NCBI GenBank assembly: GCA_018241425.1
Contig: JAFEDU010000002.1
Location: forward strand, 496,001-560,000
Direction of reading: 5' to 3'
DNA from: Pseudomonadota bacterium
GTDB lineage: Bacteria; Pseudomonadota; Gammaproteobacteria; Steroidobacterales; Steroidobacteraceae
Length of the DNA stretch: 64,000 bases
In this document: one piece after another, positions 8,439 to 16,800 of the stretch
Layout of the letters: every line of letters starts with the position of its first letter
How positions within the stretch are numbered: position 1 is the first letter of the stretch
Notes under the pieces: model-generated
What the model was told of the DNA's origin: nothing
Database searches by the model: none
Seen by the model: the letters and a program-made list of their open reading frames with translations, nothing else
Translations under genes and position numbers: made by a program

Positions 8439-8939
8439 TCAGAGGGTGCGCTGCAGGAACACCAGGTCGAGCCAGCGGTCGAACTTGTAACCCACTTCGC
8501 GCAGGTGCCCGCAGCGCGTGAAGCCCAGCCGCTCGTGGAAGCGGATCGAGGCGGCGTTGGCGGCATCGACACCGGCGATCATGACGTGCTTGCCCAGCGC
8601 CGCAGCGCGCGGAAACAGTGCCTGGACGAGTGCCGTCCCCAGCCCGCGGCTGCGGCCGTCCGCGCGCACGTGCACGCTGTGCTCGACGGTGAAGCGGTAA
8701 CCGGGCCAGGCGCGGAAGTCCCCGAAGGTCGAGAATCCCGCGATGCCCGCGGCATCGTGTGCCACCAGCACCGGGTAGCCGGCCGCGGTGCGCGCCCGCC
8801 ACCACTCGAGGCGGTCGGCAAGCGTCACCGGGACGTAGGAGTAGACGGCAGTCGAGTTGGCGATCACCTCGTTGTAGATGGCGAGCAGCCCTGGCAGGTC
8901 CGCCTCGGTGGCCTCGCGGATATCGTGGGACTCGCTCAT
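8439..8939 (-). CDS. GNAT N-acetyltransferase, phosphinothricin-acetyltransferase type
   Basis: The 166-residue protein has the Pat/YncA layout: IREATEADLPGLLAIYNEVI at the N-terminus, the acetyl-CoA pyrophosphate loop GRSRGLGTALVQAL, and GVDAANAASIRFHERLGF near the C-terminus. Such enzymes acetylate small amines such as methionine sulfoximine, phosphinothricin or other amino-acid analogues; the true substrate here is unknown. It lies 15 bases beyond the end of the MocR-type regulator gene on the same strand and may be cotranscribed with it. Confidence 0.9.
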   Translation of the reverse strand: MSESHDIREATEADLPGLLAIYNEVIANSTAVYSYVPVTLADRLEWWRARTAAGYPVLVAHDAAGIAGFSTFGDFRAWPGYRFTVEHSVHVRADGRSRGLGTALVQALFPRAAALGKHVMIAGVDAANAASIRFHERLGFTRCGHLREVGYKFDRWLDLVFLQRTL

Positions 8940-8954
8940 GGGGCGCCCGGCAGC

Positions 8955-10352
8955 TTACGCCGCCAGCGACTCGCGCAGGAACTCGATGAGCGGCGGCCGG
9001 TCGCTGTGGCAGACGTTGAAGCGCAGGTAGGGGGTGGGGCCCCCTTCCGGGGAGAACAGCGCGCCGCGCGCGAGCAGGATCGAGCGCTCGCGTCCGCGCC
9101 TGACGAGTTCCTCTGGCACCACCCGTTCCGGTAGCCGTCCCCACAGGAACATCCCCTCCCCGAGCGGCGCGTCGAAGCCGAGCCCGGCCGACTCGAGTGC
9201 GGCGCGCGCGTCACGCCGCAGGCGCATCAGGCGCGTGCGCACGCGCTCGACGTGGCGCTTGTAGCGGCCGCCGTCGAGCACCTCGGCGACGAAGCTCTCC
9301 AGCAGCGCGGAACCTGACAGCACCGAGAGCACCTTGCGCTCGATGAGGCGGGCGACGAGCGCCCCGTCGGCGGCCACGTACCCCACCCGCAGCGCAGGTC
9401 CCACGAGCTTGCTGAAGCTGTCGACATAGACGACGTGGCGCAGGCCGTCGATCTGCGCCAGGCGCACCGCCGGTCCCTCGTGCAGGTCGCCGTAGACGTC
9501 GTCCTCGATGATCGCGAACCCGTACTGCTCGGCGAGCGAGAGGATGCGGTGGCAGTGGCTGGCATCAGCGCTCGAGCCGGTCGGGTTGTGCAGCAGGGTC
9601 TGCACGAAGAAAGCGCGCGGGCGATGCGTCCGGCAGGCCTCCTCGAGGGCCGCGAGGTCCGGCCCGTCGGCGCGTCGCGGCACGGGGATCAGCCGCACAT
9701 GGTGGGCGCGCAGCTGCTCGAACAGCACGAAGTAACCCGGGTCCTCGACCAGGACCGCATCCCCGGGGGAGAGGAGGATCCGCGCCAGGAGATCAAAGGC
9801 GTGGGATGCCCCGTAGGTCGTGACGATGTTGGCCGCCGAGGCGGCGATCCCGTTGTGGACCAGCCGGGCGGCGATCTGCTCGCGCAGTTCCACCAGGCCC
9901 TGGGGCGGACAGGGGAGCCAGGGCTGGCGGCGGTGGTTGCGCGTCAGTCGCTGCAGCATCCCCGGGGGTGCGGCCTCCAGCAGCCAGCTCTCGGGCAGGA
10001 ACCCGGAGGCGGCCGGGATCAGGTCGGCGCACTGGGACAGCGTGAGCCGTGCGAGTGCCAGCGCATCGGTGGCCGGATCGGGCACCGCCTCGATGGCCGC
10101 GAGCGGCGTGGCCGGCGGGCGCGAGGTCACGAAGAAGCCGCGGCCGGCGTGGGATTCGATCAGGCCGCGCGCCACCAGGCGCTCGTAGGCATCGACGACC
10201 GTGAAGGCGCTCGTGCCCAGCTGCTGCGCGAGGCGCCGGATGGAGGGCAGGCGGGTACCCGGGGCCAGCTGGCCGTGCCGCACCAGCTGCGTGAGGCGCT
10301 CGCAGATCTGCTCCACCAGCGGAATGCCGGATTCGCGGCTGAGCTCGAACAT
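8955..10352 (-). CDS. MocR/GntR-type regulator with aminotransferase-like domain
   Basis: The 465-residue protein combines an N-terminal GntR winged helix (LPSIRRLAQQLGTSAFTVVDAYERL, about residues 35-60) with a fold-type I aminotransferase domain. The PLP lysine is in DSFSKLVGPALR (K315), and IIEDDVYGDL carries the PLP-ring Asp and Tyr. MocR proteins usually regulate genes of amine, vitamin B6, GABA or amino-acid metabolism, with PLP adducts as signals. The gene lies 27 bases after a LysE-type exporter gene, so the pair probably forms an export and regulation unit. Confidence 0.92.
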   Translation of the reverse strand: MFELSRESGIPLVEQICERLTQLVRHGQLAPGTRLPSIRRLAQQLGTSAFTVVDAYERLVARGLIESHAGRGFFVTSRPPATPLAAIEAVPDPATDALALARLTLSQCADLIPAASGFLPESWLLEAAPPGMLQRLTRNHRRQPWLPCPPQGLVELREQIAARLVHNGIAASAANIVTTYGASHAFDLLARILLSPGDAVLVEDPGYFVLFEQLRAHHVRLIPVPRRADGPDLAALEEACRTHRPRAFFVQTLLHNPTGSSADASHCHRILSLAEQYGFAIIEDDVYGDLHEGPAVRLAQIDGLRHVVYVDSFSKLVGPALRVGYVAADGALVARLIERKVLSVLSGSALLESFVAEVLDGGRYKRHVERVRTRLMRLRRDARAALESAGLGFDAPLGEGMFLWGRLPERVVPEELVRRGRERSILLARGALFSPEGGPTPYLRFNVCHSDRPPLIEFLRESLAA

Positions 10353-10379
10353 CGCTTGGGGTCTTTCGCCGTGCGGCCT

Positions 10380-10967
10380 CTACCGGAGCATCGCGACCGC
10401 GGTCGCCGCCAGCGCGACCGCCATGGCCACGTTGAATACCATGCGCGGCCGCGGCGAGGTGAGAAAGTTTTTCAGGCCACTGCCAAAGAGTGCCCAGACC
10501 GTCATGCACGGCACGCCGACTGCCTCCATGACCACCGCCATGTAGAGCCCGGCGAGCAGCACGCCGAGCTCGTGGGGCAGGAACAAGGTGGCCGCCGTCA
10601 CCGTCATCACCCAGGCCTTGGGGTTCAGGAACTGGAACAGCGCCGCCTGCCGGAAGCTGACCGGCTCGCTGTGCTCGGCGGCGCTCGCGACCGAGCTGCG
10701 CAGCAGCTGCCAGCCGAGGTAGACGAGGTATACCGCACCCGCGTAGCCGAGCAGGCGCTGCAGCAGGGGGTAGCGGGTGAAGAGCGCGCTCAGGCCCGCG
10801 CACACCGCCAGCAGCTGCGCCACGAACCCGGACACGATGCCGAGCATGTGCGGCAGTGTGCGGCGGAACCCGAAGCGCGCGCCGGAGGCGGTCAGCATCA
10901 CGTTGTTCGGCCCGGGCGTGATCGACATGACGAACGTGTAGGTAATGAACGGCAGCGGGTCGGGCAT
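10380..10967 (-). CDS. LysE/RhtB-family exporter
   Basis: The 195-residue membrane protein has five or six helices and the family signature FVMSITPGPNNVMLTASGAR in the first helix. LysE/RhtB proteins export amino acids or derivatives. The start is set at ATG 10967 (MPDPLPF), which gives the usual family length; a frame-open extension to 10994 is less likely. The downstream MocR regulator on the same strand suggests regulated amino-acid or amine export. The divergent thiolase gene begins about 150 bases away. Confidence 0.9.
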   Translation of the reverse strand: MPDPLPFITYTFVMSITPGPNNVMLTASGARFGFRRTLPHMLGIVSGFVAQLLAVCAGLSALFTRYPLLQRLLGYAGAVYLVYLGWQLLRSSVASAAEHSEPVSFRQAALFQFLNPKAWVMTVTAATLFLPHELGVLLAGLYMAVVMEAVGVPCMTVWALFGSGLKNFLTSPRPRMVFNVAMAVALAATAVAMLR

Positions 10968-11118
10968 GCGGCAGATCTCCGGGAACGCGCGCACGGCAGT
11001 CGTGCGGCGGGGCGCAGCATCGCGCGGGTCGGCCGGGCGGGGACAGGTACGGGCCCGCGGGCTGCCGGCACACTGTACCGGGGTGCCAACCGGTACGGTG
11101 CGCGACTATCATCGCGCC

Positions 11119-12324
11119 ATGACCGATGCCTTCATCTGCGATGCCGTGCGGACGCCCATCGGGCGCTACGGCGGGGCGCTCGCCGCGGTGCGCGCCGATG
11201 ACCTCGCGGCGATCCCGATCGCCGCGCTGCTCGCCCGCAACCCGTCGCTCGAGCCCGCTGCGGTCGAGGAGGTGCTGCTCGGCTGCGCCAACCAGGCGGG
11301 CGAGGACAACCGCAACGTCGCGCGCATGGCGGTGTTGCTCGCAGGGCTGCCGGTCTCGGTCCCGGGAGCGACCGTCAACCGCCTGTGCGGGTCGGGCCTG
11401 GATGCGCTCGCCATGGCCGCCCGCATCGTGCGCGCGGACGAGGCCGAGGTGGTGATTGCAGGCGGCGTCGAGTCGATGTCGCGCGCCCCGTTCGTGATGC
11501 CCAAGGCCGACAGCGCCTTCTCCCGCGCCGCCACGATCTACGACACCACGCTCGGCTGGCGGTTCGTGAACCCGAAGATTGAGAAGCGCTACGGCATCGA
11601 CTCGATGCCCGAGACCGGCGAGAACGTGGCCGCCCAGTTCCATATCGGGCGTGCCGACCAGGACCGCTTCGCGCTGCGCAGCCAGGCGCGCACCCAGGCC
11701 GCTTACGAGCGCGGGTTCTTCGCCGGCGAGCTCGTGCCGGTGGAGATACCCGCCCGCAAGGGCAAGAGCGTGAGCGTGACGCGCGACGAGCATCCGCGCC
11801 CGGAGACAACGCTCGAGCAGCTCGCCGCGCTCCCGACGCCGTTCCGCGAGGGCGGCACCGTGACCGCCGGCAATGCCTCCGGAGTCAACGATGGCGCCTG
11901 CGCTGTGCTGGTGGCCTCGGCCGAGGCCGCACTGCGCTTCGGCCTCACCCCGCGCGCCCGCATCGTGGCGGCCGCGACTGCGGGCGTCGAGCCGCGCATC
12001 ATGGGCATGGGCCCGGTGCCGGCGACGCGCCGGGTGCTCGCCATCGCGGGCCTGACCCTCGACCAGATGGACGTCATCGAGCTCAACGAGGCCTTCGCCG
12101 CGCAGGCGCTTGCGGTGCTGCGCCAACTCGGCCTGCCGGATGACGCCGCGCATGTGAACCCCAACGGTGGCGCGATCGCGCTCGGGCACCCCCTGGGAAT
12201 GTCCGGCGCGCGGCTCGCGACGACGGCGACCTGGCAGCTGGCGGCACAGCGCGCCCGCTATGCGCTGTGCACCATGTGCATCGGCGTGGGCCAGGGGATC
12301 GCGCTCATCCTCGAGCGCGTCTAG
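11119..12324 (+). CDS. pcaF: Acetyl-CoA acyltransferase, 3-oxoadipyl-CoA thiolase type
   Basis: The 401-residue thiolase has the nucleophilic cysteine in NRLCGSGLDALA (C90), the histidine in NGGAIALGHPLG and the second cysteine in CTMCIGVGQG. The opening FICDAVRTPIGRYGGALAAV and GCANQAGEDNRNVARMA match the PcaF/PaaJ subgroup, which splits 3-oxoadipyl-CoA to succinyl-CoA and acetyl-CoA. No other beta-ketoadipate genes are visible here, so a broader beta-ketothiolase role is possible. The start is ATG 11119. The stop overlaps the convergent dehydratase gene by 4 bases. Confidence 0.85.
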   Translation: MTDAFICDAVRTPIGRYGGALAAVRADDLAAIPIAALLARNPSLEPAAVEEVLLGCANQAGEDNRNVARMAVLLAGLPVSVPGATVNRLCGSGLDALAMAARIVRADEAEVVIAGGVESMSRAPFVMPKADSAFSRAATIYDTTLGWRFVNPKIEKRYGIDSMPETGENVAAQFHIGRADQDRFALRSQARTQAAYERGFFAGELVPVEIPARKGKSVSVTRDEHPRPETTLEQLAALPTPFREGGTVTAGNASGVNDGACAVLVASAEAALRFGLTPRARIVAAATAGVEPRIMGMGPVPATRRVLAIAGLTLDQMDVIELNEAFAAQALAVLRQLGLPDDAAHVNPNGGAIALGHPLGMSGARLATTATWQLAAQRARYALCTMCIGVGQGIALILERV

Positions 12325-13283
12325 GCGGATGCCGCCATCCAGGGCAGCGCATCGAGGTCGAGGTTGCCGCCGCTCAGGATCACGCCCACGCGCCGGCCGC
12401 GCAGTGGCGCGGGGCTGGCCCGCAGCGCCGCGTAGGGCACCGCGCCCGAGGGCTCGACGATGAGCTTGAGGACCTCCCACAGCTCACGCATCGCCGTGAC
12501 GATCTCTTCCTCGGTCACGGTCAGGATGTCCTCGACGCCGCGCTGGATCTCGGCGAAGGTGCGCGGCGCGAGCGCGCCGCGCAGGCCGTCGGCCACGGTC
12601 TTCGGTTGCGGCATGCCCTGCAGCTCACCGCTGTGCAGCGAGCGGGCGGCATCATCGGCGCCCAGGGGCTCGGCGCCGAAGACCCGAACGCCCGGGGCGC
12701 GCGCGCGTGCCGCCACGGCCGTGCCGCTGATCAGGCCCCCGCCGCCGACCGGGCAGATCAGGCAATCCAGCTGCGGCACCTGCTCGAGGAGCTCCACCGC
12801 CGCGGTGCCCTGGCCCGCCATCACCAGGAGGTCGTCATACGGGTGCACCAGCACCGCGCCCGTGCGCTCGATGAGGGCGCGCGCGGCGCGCTCGCGCGCC
12901 GGCAGGCTGGCCTCGCAGTAGGTGATCTCGGCGCCGTAGCGCGCGACCGCGGCGCGCTTGGCGCGCGGGGTGTTGTCGGGCATCACGATGTAGGCCGGGA
13001 TGCCCCGCAGCCGTGCGGCGCGGGCCAAGGCGGCGGCGTGGTTGCCGGAGGAGTGGGTCACCACGCCTGAGCGTGCAGCCTCATCGCCGAGGGCGAACAC
13101 CGCGTTGGTGGCGCCGCGTGCCTTGAAGGCGCCGCACTTCTGCAGCGGCTCGCACTTGAAGAAGAGCTGCGCGCCGCACAGTTCATCGAGCGCGCAGCTG
13201 GTCAGGACCGGCGTCTGGTGCACGCGCCCGGCGATGCGTTCGCGGGCCTGCGCGATCAGCGTCCAGCTCAGTGAGTCACTCAT
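12321..13283 (-). CDS. Threonine/serine dehydratase-like PLP enzyme (fold type II)
   Basis: The 320-residue enzyme shows the PLP lysine in CGAFKARGA (K54), the substrate loop SSGNHAAALA and the phosphate-binding PVGGGGLISG. This is the catabolic threonine dehydratase/serine racemase layout without a C-terminal ACT domain, so allosteric control by isoleucine is not expected. It probably deaminates L-threonine or L-serine, or racemises serine; sequence alone does not separate these. It converges on the thiolase gene with a 4-base overlap. Confidence 0.88.
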   Translation of the reverse strand: MSDSLSWTLIAQARERIAGRVHQTPVLTSCALDELCGAQLFFKCEPLQKCGAFKARGATNAVFALGDEAARSGVVTHSSGNHAAALARAARLRGIPAYIVMPDNTPRAKRAAVARYGAEITYCEASLPARERAARALIERTGAVLVHPYDDLLVMAGQGTAAVELLEQVPQLDCLICPVGGGGLISGTAVAARARAPGVRVFGAEPLGADDAARSLHSGELQGMPQPKTVADGLRGALAPRTFAEIQRGVEDILTVTEEEIVTAMRELWEVLKLIVEPSGAVPYAALRASPAPLRGRRVGVILSGGNLDLDALPWMAASA

Positions 13284-13345
13284 GGAGGGCGTGCAGCATG
13301 GGTAAGCCTGCGCACCCGGTCAAGTGAGCGCTGTATATCAGGCGG

Positions 13346-14560
13346 CTACGAGCCCGGCCGCGCGGCCAGGCGCAGGTTCCCGGCATTGAGGCGCTCGAGC
13401 GCGGCCGCGGCGTCGAGGTCCCGGTCCGCGGCAGGCCCGGTGAGCAGGCGCACCAGGTCCGGGGCCGTCAGGCGCTCGCGCGTCGCCGACATCAGCAGCG
13501 CAACCACGCCGCTGACCTCCGCGGCGGCGACCGAGCTGCCGGACCTGAAGTCGTAGGCCCCGCGCGGCAGCGTCGTGAGCACGTGCTCGGCGGGGGCGCT
13601 GACCGTTGCACCCTCGCCGGCGGCCACGATCACCCCGGCGACCGAGGCCGGGAAACCATCGCCCGTGCCGCGTGCGCCCACGAACACCACGCCGCGGCGC
13701 TGGCCCTGGGCAACGAGGGCCGCGAGCAGCCGGTCGGGAGGGCCGCCGATGCTGAGGTTCACCAGGCGCGCGCCTGAGGACAGCGCGCCGGCCAGCGCCT
13801 GCGCCAGCGTGAAGGTGTTGCAGGCGGCCGCGTCCTCGTCGGGGGCGAGTTGCCAGCAGGCCTCGAAGACCTCCAGTGTCGCGCGCGGTGCGATGCCGAC
13901 GATGCCGAGGTGGTTGTTGGCGGTCGCGCCGATGATCCCCGCCATCGCCGTGCCATGGCGCGTGCCGGCACTCACGCCGCCCGCGAGGTAGGAATGCTGG
14001 GCGCTGATGCGCCCCGCAAGGTCCGGATGCCCGGCATCGACCGCGGTGTCGATGAGGGCGACGTGGACGCCCGCCCCCTGGCTGCCGGCGTGCGCCTGCA
14101 CGACGTGCAGCGTGGCGAGGTTGGTCTGCAGGTCGTAGAGCGGGTCGTTGTAGGCCGGTGCTTCGATGAAGGTCCGGAACTCGTTGAGCGGCTGCGCAAG
14201 CGCCACGTCCGGGTCGGCGGCGAGCCGGCTCAGCACTTCCCCGCTGCTGCGGCCGTCCGGGATCTCGTAGACCACGCAGTGCATCTCGAGCATCGCGATC
14301 GGCCAGCTGCTGAGTTCGCGCAGGCGGTAGGTCGTGGCGATGCGCTGCGACCGCCGGTGCGCATCCTGGGTGACCCGGTAGCCCCCGCCGCCGTAGCGGG
14401 CCCCGGTGGTGCCGGCGGACGGCGGCGGTGCGTGCGCGCCGTTGGCGAAGGCGACCACGATGCGCGCGCCGTGTGCCGCCGGCGGCAGCGGCGCGGCGGC
14501 CGCGGCGGCCGCGCTCCCGAGGGCGAGAACGGCCGCGCCCAGGAGCGCGCGCAGGATCAC
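13346..14560 (-). CDS. Exported S8 (subtilisin-like) peptidase of a sigma-factor operon
   Basis: The 404-residue protein starts with GTG (14560), which overlaps the anti-sigma stop as GTGA. It has a signal peptide (about 1-23), an I9-like prodomain (about 90-130, with LAADPDVALAQPLNEF at its end) and a catalytic domain: Asp171 in HVALIDTAVDAGHPDL, His202 in GTRHGTAMAG and Ser343 in RSGSSVAAAEVSGVVAL. The usual oxyanion Asn motif (AAGN) appears replaced by GARGTGDG, and GTSMAAP is altered to GSSVAAA, so activity may be low or specialised. It is the third gene of a coupled sigma, anti-sigma, peptidase operon and probably acts in the periplasm, perhaps on the anti-sigma factor. Confidence 0.9.
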   Translation of the reverse strand: MILRALLGAAVLALGSAAAAAAAPLPPAAHGARIVVAFANGAHAPPPSAGTTGARYGGGGYRVTQDAHRRSQRIATTYRLRELSSWPIAMLEMHCVVYEIPDGRSSGEVLSRLAADPDVALAQPLNEFRTFIEAPAYNDPLYDLQTNLATLHVVQAHAGSQGAGVHVALIDTAVDAGHPDLAGRISAQHSYLAGGVSAGTRHGTAMAGIIGATANNHLGIVGIAPRATLEVFEACWQLAPDEDAAACNTFTLAQALAGALSSGARLVNLSIGGPPDRLLAALVAQGQRRGVVFVGARGTGDGFPASVAGVIVAAGEGATVSAPAEHVLTTLPRGAYDFRSGSSVAAAEVSGVVALLMSATRERLTAPDLVRLLTGPAADRDLDAAAALERLNAGNLRLAARPGS

Positions 14561-15225
14561 GGGGCGGTGCCGCCTGGGGCCAGGGGCTCGACCCAGCGAA
14601 CGCGGGCATCGCCGCGCAGCCGGGCCGCCAGGTCGGCGAGCTGCTCCGAGGTCACGGTGCCGGTGGAATCGCGCGGTGCCACCGCGATGAGGCCGTTCTC
14701 ATCGGGCCCCCCCACGATGCGTGCTCCGGCGCGCCTCAGCACCTGCTCGACATCGCTCAAGGGGAGCGAGCGGTCGAGCGCGACGTGCAGCGTCGTCACC
14801 GGGCGGGACGGCGCCGCGGTATAGGTGGCGTAGGAGGGCTGCGACCAGTGGTAGAGAGTCGAGAGCCCGAGGCCCAGGCCCAGGGCGGCGAGGAAGCTCG
14901 CGGCCCACGCCATGCCGGGCGGCCGCCAGGCCGCGGGCGTCCGCACCGGCCGCGCGCGCACCGCCGGCGCGACCGGCGCCTCGTCCGGGTCGTGTGCATC
15001 GATGCGCTCCATCAGCTTGCGCAGCGAGGGACCCGAGGCGTAGCTCACACGCTCGGGCGCGGCGAGCAGTCCTGAGACGCGCCGCTGGGCGGCGAGCTCG
15101 CCGCGGCAGTCGGCGCACCCTCGCAGGTGCGCCTCCACCGCCGCGCGCTGCGCACCGGCGAGGCGTCCGTTGACGAGCCATGGCAGGAGGCGCCAGGACT
15201 CAGCATGCTCGTGCCGCTCACTCAT
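14557..15225 (-). CDS. Zinc-finger anti-sigma factor with a prodomain-like periplasmic domain
   Basis: The 222-residue membrane protein has an N-terminal ZAS zinc-finger motif AHLRGCADC (H33, C37, C40) that should bind the sigma factor, one membrane helix (about 105-126) and a periplasmic domain (127-222). That domain (TLHVALDRSLPLSDVEQVL, RRAGARIVGG, GLIAVAPR, ending LRGDARVRWVEPL) resembles the ferredoxin-like I9/fervidolysin prodomains of subtilases. The ATG at 15225 overlaps the sigma-factor stop (ATGA); the stop overlaps the peptidase GTG. The prodomain resemblance is my reading of the pattern, not a search result. Confidence 0.87.
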   Translation of the reverse strand: MSERHEHAESWRLLPWLVNGRLAGAQRAAVEAHLRGCADCRGELAAQRRVSGLLAAPERVSYASGPSLRKLMERIDAHDPDEAPVAPAVRARPVRTPAAWRPPGMAWAASFLAALGLGLGLSTLYHWSQPSYATYTAAPSRPVTTLHVALDRSLPLSDVEQVLRRAGARIVGGPDENGLIAVAPRDSTGTVTSEQLADLAARLRGDARVRWVEPLAPGGTAP

Positions 15226-15818
15226 TGGCCGTCCTCTCCCCGCCGTGTATCCGTGGGGCTTGCCAGCTGCGGCAGCAGGCGCTGCAGCTTGGCGCGCGCG
15301 TGGAACAGGCGGGTCTTCACCGTGTTGGCCGGGCAGTTCATGATCGAAGCAATCTCGTCGCAGGAATAACCCATCTCGTAGCACAGTTCGACCGAGAGCC
15401 GCTGTTCGAGCGGCAGCTTGCCGAGCGCCTGGTTCAGCCAGTCGCGCAGCTCCTCCTCGCTGGCCGGGGTCTCGTGCGTCAGTGGTTCCGGGACGCTCTC
15501 CAGGTTCTGTTCGTTCAGGCGCGCGGCACTGCGGAACGCGCTGCGCGCCTTGCGGTAGGCGATGCCGAAGATCCAGGTGGAGGGCTGGGACTCGCCCCGG
15601 AAGTCGCGCGCCTTGCGCCACACGACCCAGAACGTGTCGTTGATCACTTCTTCGGCGATGTCATAACGCCGGGTGAGGCGCGTGAGGAAGCGCGCCATGC
15701 GCCGGTGGTAGAGGTGGTAGAGCTCCTCGAAGGCGCGCCGGTCGCCCGCGGCGATGCGCGCGATGAGGTCCGTCTCCCGCGCCGCCCCGGCCGTTCCGCG
15801 ATATGTCTGCTCAGCCAT
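15222..15818 (-). CDS. ECF-type sigma-70 family factor
   Basis: The 198-residue protein has region 2 (AFEELYHLYHRRMARFLTRL, then IAEEVINDTFWVVWRKARDF, about 30-75) and region 4 (LPLEQRLSVELCYEMGYSCD, then IASIMNCPANTVKTRLFHAR, about 130-180) joined by a short linker, as in ECF factors. It is the first gene of a three-gene operon in which each stop overlaps the next start by 4 bases. The anti-sigma factor encoded next should hold it at the membrane. No autoregulatory promoter could be placed with confidence in the 92 bases upstream. Confidence 0.93.
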   Translation of the reverse strand: MAEQTYRGTAGAARETDLIARIAAGDRRAFEELYHLYHRRMARFLTRLTRRYDIAEEVINDTFWVVWRKARDFRGESQPSTWIFGIAYRKARSAFRSAARLNEQNLESVPEPLTHETPASEEELRDWLNQALGKLPLEQRLSVELCYEMGYSCDEIASIMNCPANTVKTRLFHARAKLQRLLPQLASPTDTRRGEDGQ

Positions 15819-15910
15819 TGCAGTCCCACCCCGCGCCGGGGGCCGTTACCCACCGCTACCACCGTAAGTGGCAGCGCGGCGCGGTCCGGTTCAACGCTAG
15901 TGCGGCCCGG

Positions 15911-16687
15911 TCAAAAGCGCCAGCTGAGGGTCGCGGCCACCCGGGAGGCGGCCACGGGGTAGGGAAAAGAGCGTTCGGCGGCATTCTGGGCGAAGTAATA
16001 CCCCACCTCCAGGCGCAGCGAGCGGTACTCCCAGGCGGCCCCGGCGTTCCCGTAGGCGTAGCCGGTCGCCCGGTCGATGCCCGGACCGGTCCCGGAGGAG
16101 TAGTAGTAGCCCGCCCCGCCGGTGAGAAACAGCGGCCCGAAGATCAGCCACTGAGTGGAAAACTCCGCGACGTAGGCCGGCGCGCGGCTCAGGCGGATAT
16201 TGAACCAGTAGCGCACCGCGTTCGGGATCGCCGTCAGGGTCAGCGTCGCCCGGTCCAGGTAGTCGAGCGCGAGGGAGAGTTCCTGGTAGTCCGACGGGGG
16301 TTCGTATTCGCTCGCGCCGAGGTAGTAGCGGCTGCGGGCGCTCACCGTGGCGCCGAATTCCGTGCCGAGATCGAAGTGGTGCCCGAGGTAGAGCTCCAAC
16401 AGCGCATCCGCGCCCGGCTCGAGCGTGTGGTCGCGGCTGGAGCTCCACAGGCCGAGGAACGTGCCGCCATCGGTAGCGAGGTGCAGGTCGCCCTGCACGG
16501 CGGCGTGCCCGTTACTCTCGGACACGCCGCGATAGATGTAGTCGCTGGTGACCGCGAGCGCGCCGCCGAGGTTCCACCCGGCCAGCGGCAAAGGCACGTC
16601 CGCCCGCGCCGCACCGCCGGTGAGTACGAAGAGTGCCAGTGCGAGGCCGGCGCGGGGCCGGGATATGAATGCGATCGGCACGGGCAT
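15911..16687 (-). CDS. TorF/Gcw_chp-type putative porin
   Basis: The 258-residue protein has a signal peptide cut near ARADVPLPL, then the family opening WNLGGALAVTSDYIYRGVS. It ends in Phe (AATLSWRF), as outer-membrane beta-barrels do. The body is made of alternating strands with many Tyr and Trp residues. The family (TIGR02001-type, TorF) is common in proteobacteria and is thought to form porins of unknown solute. It lies 92 bases upstream of the sigma-factor gene on the same strand but probably has its own promoter. Confidence 0.87.
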   Translation of the reverse strand: MPVPIAFISRPRAGLALALFVLTGGAARADVPLPLAGWNLGGALAVTSDYIYRGVSESNGHAAVQGDLHLATDGGTFLGLWSSSRDHTLEPGADALLELYLGHHFDLGTEFGATVSARSRYYLGASEYEPPSDYQELSLALDYLDRATLTLTAIPNAVRYWFNIRLSRAPAYVAEFSTQWLIFGPLFLTGGAGYYYSSGTGPGIDRATGYAYGNAGAAWEYRSLRLEVGYYFAQNAAERSFPYPVAASRVAATLSWRF

Positions 16688-16800
16688 CCGTGGTTTGGGC
16701 GGCCCCGAGAGTGTAGTGCGCGCGTGGCATCCCCGGCACCGTCAAGGTTGCGCCCGCGGCCGTTCGGGAACGCAGGCGCGGGCCGTATACTCCCGATTGC

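Noticed and set aside
9793..12480. Very long open frame (895 codons) on the minus strand
   Set aside because: It runs antisense or out of frame through the MocR, LysE and thiolase genes. Its composition is Arg/Ala/Gly/His rich without family motifs, as expected of GC-rich shadow frames.
14557..15621. A 354-residue version of the anti-sigma factor extending into the sigma-factor gene
   Set aside because: The extra N-terminal part is out-of-frame sigma-factor sequence. The ATGA overlap at 15222-15225 and the ZAS motif place the start at 15225.
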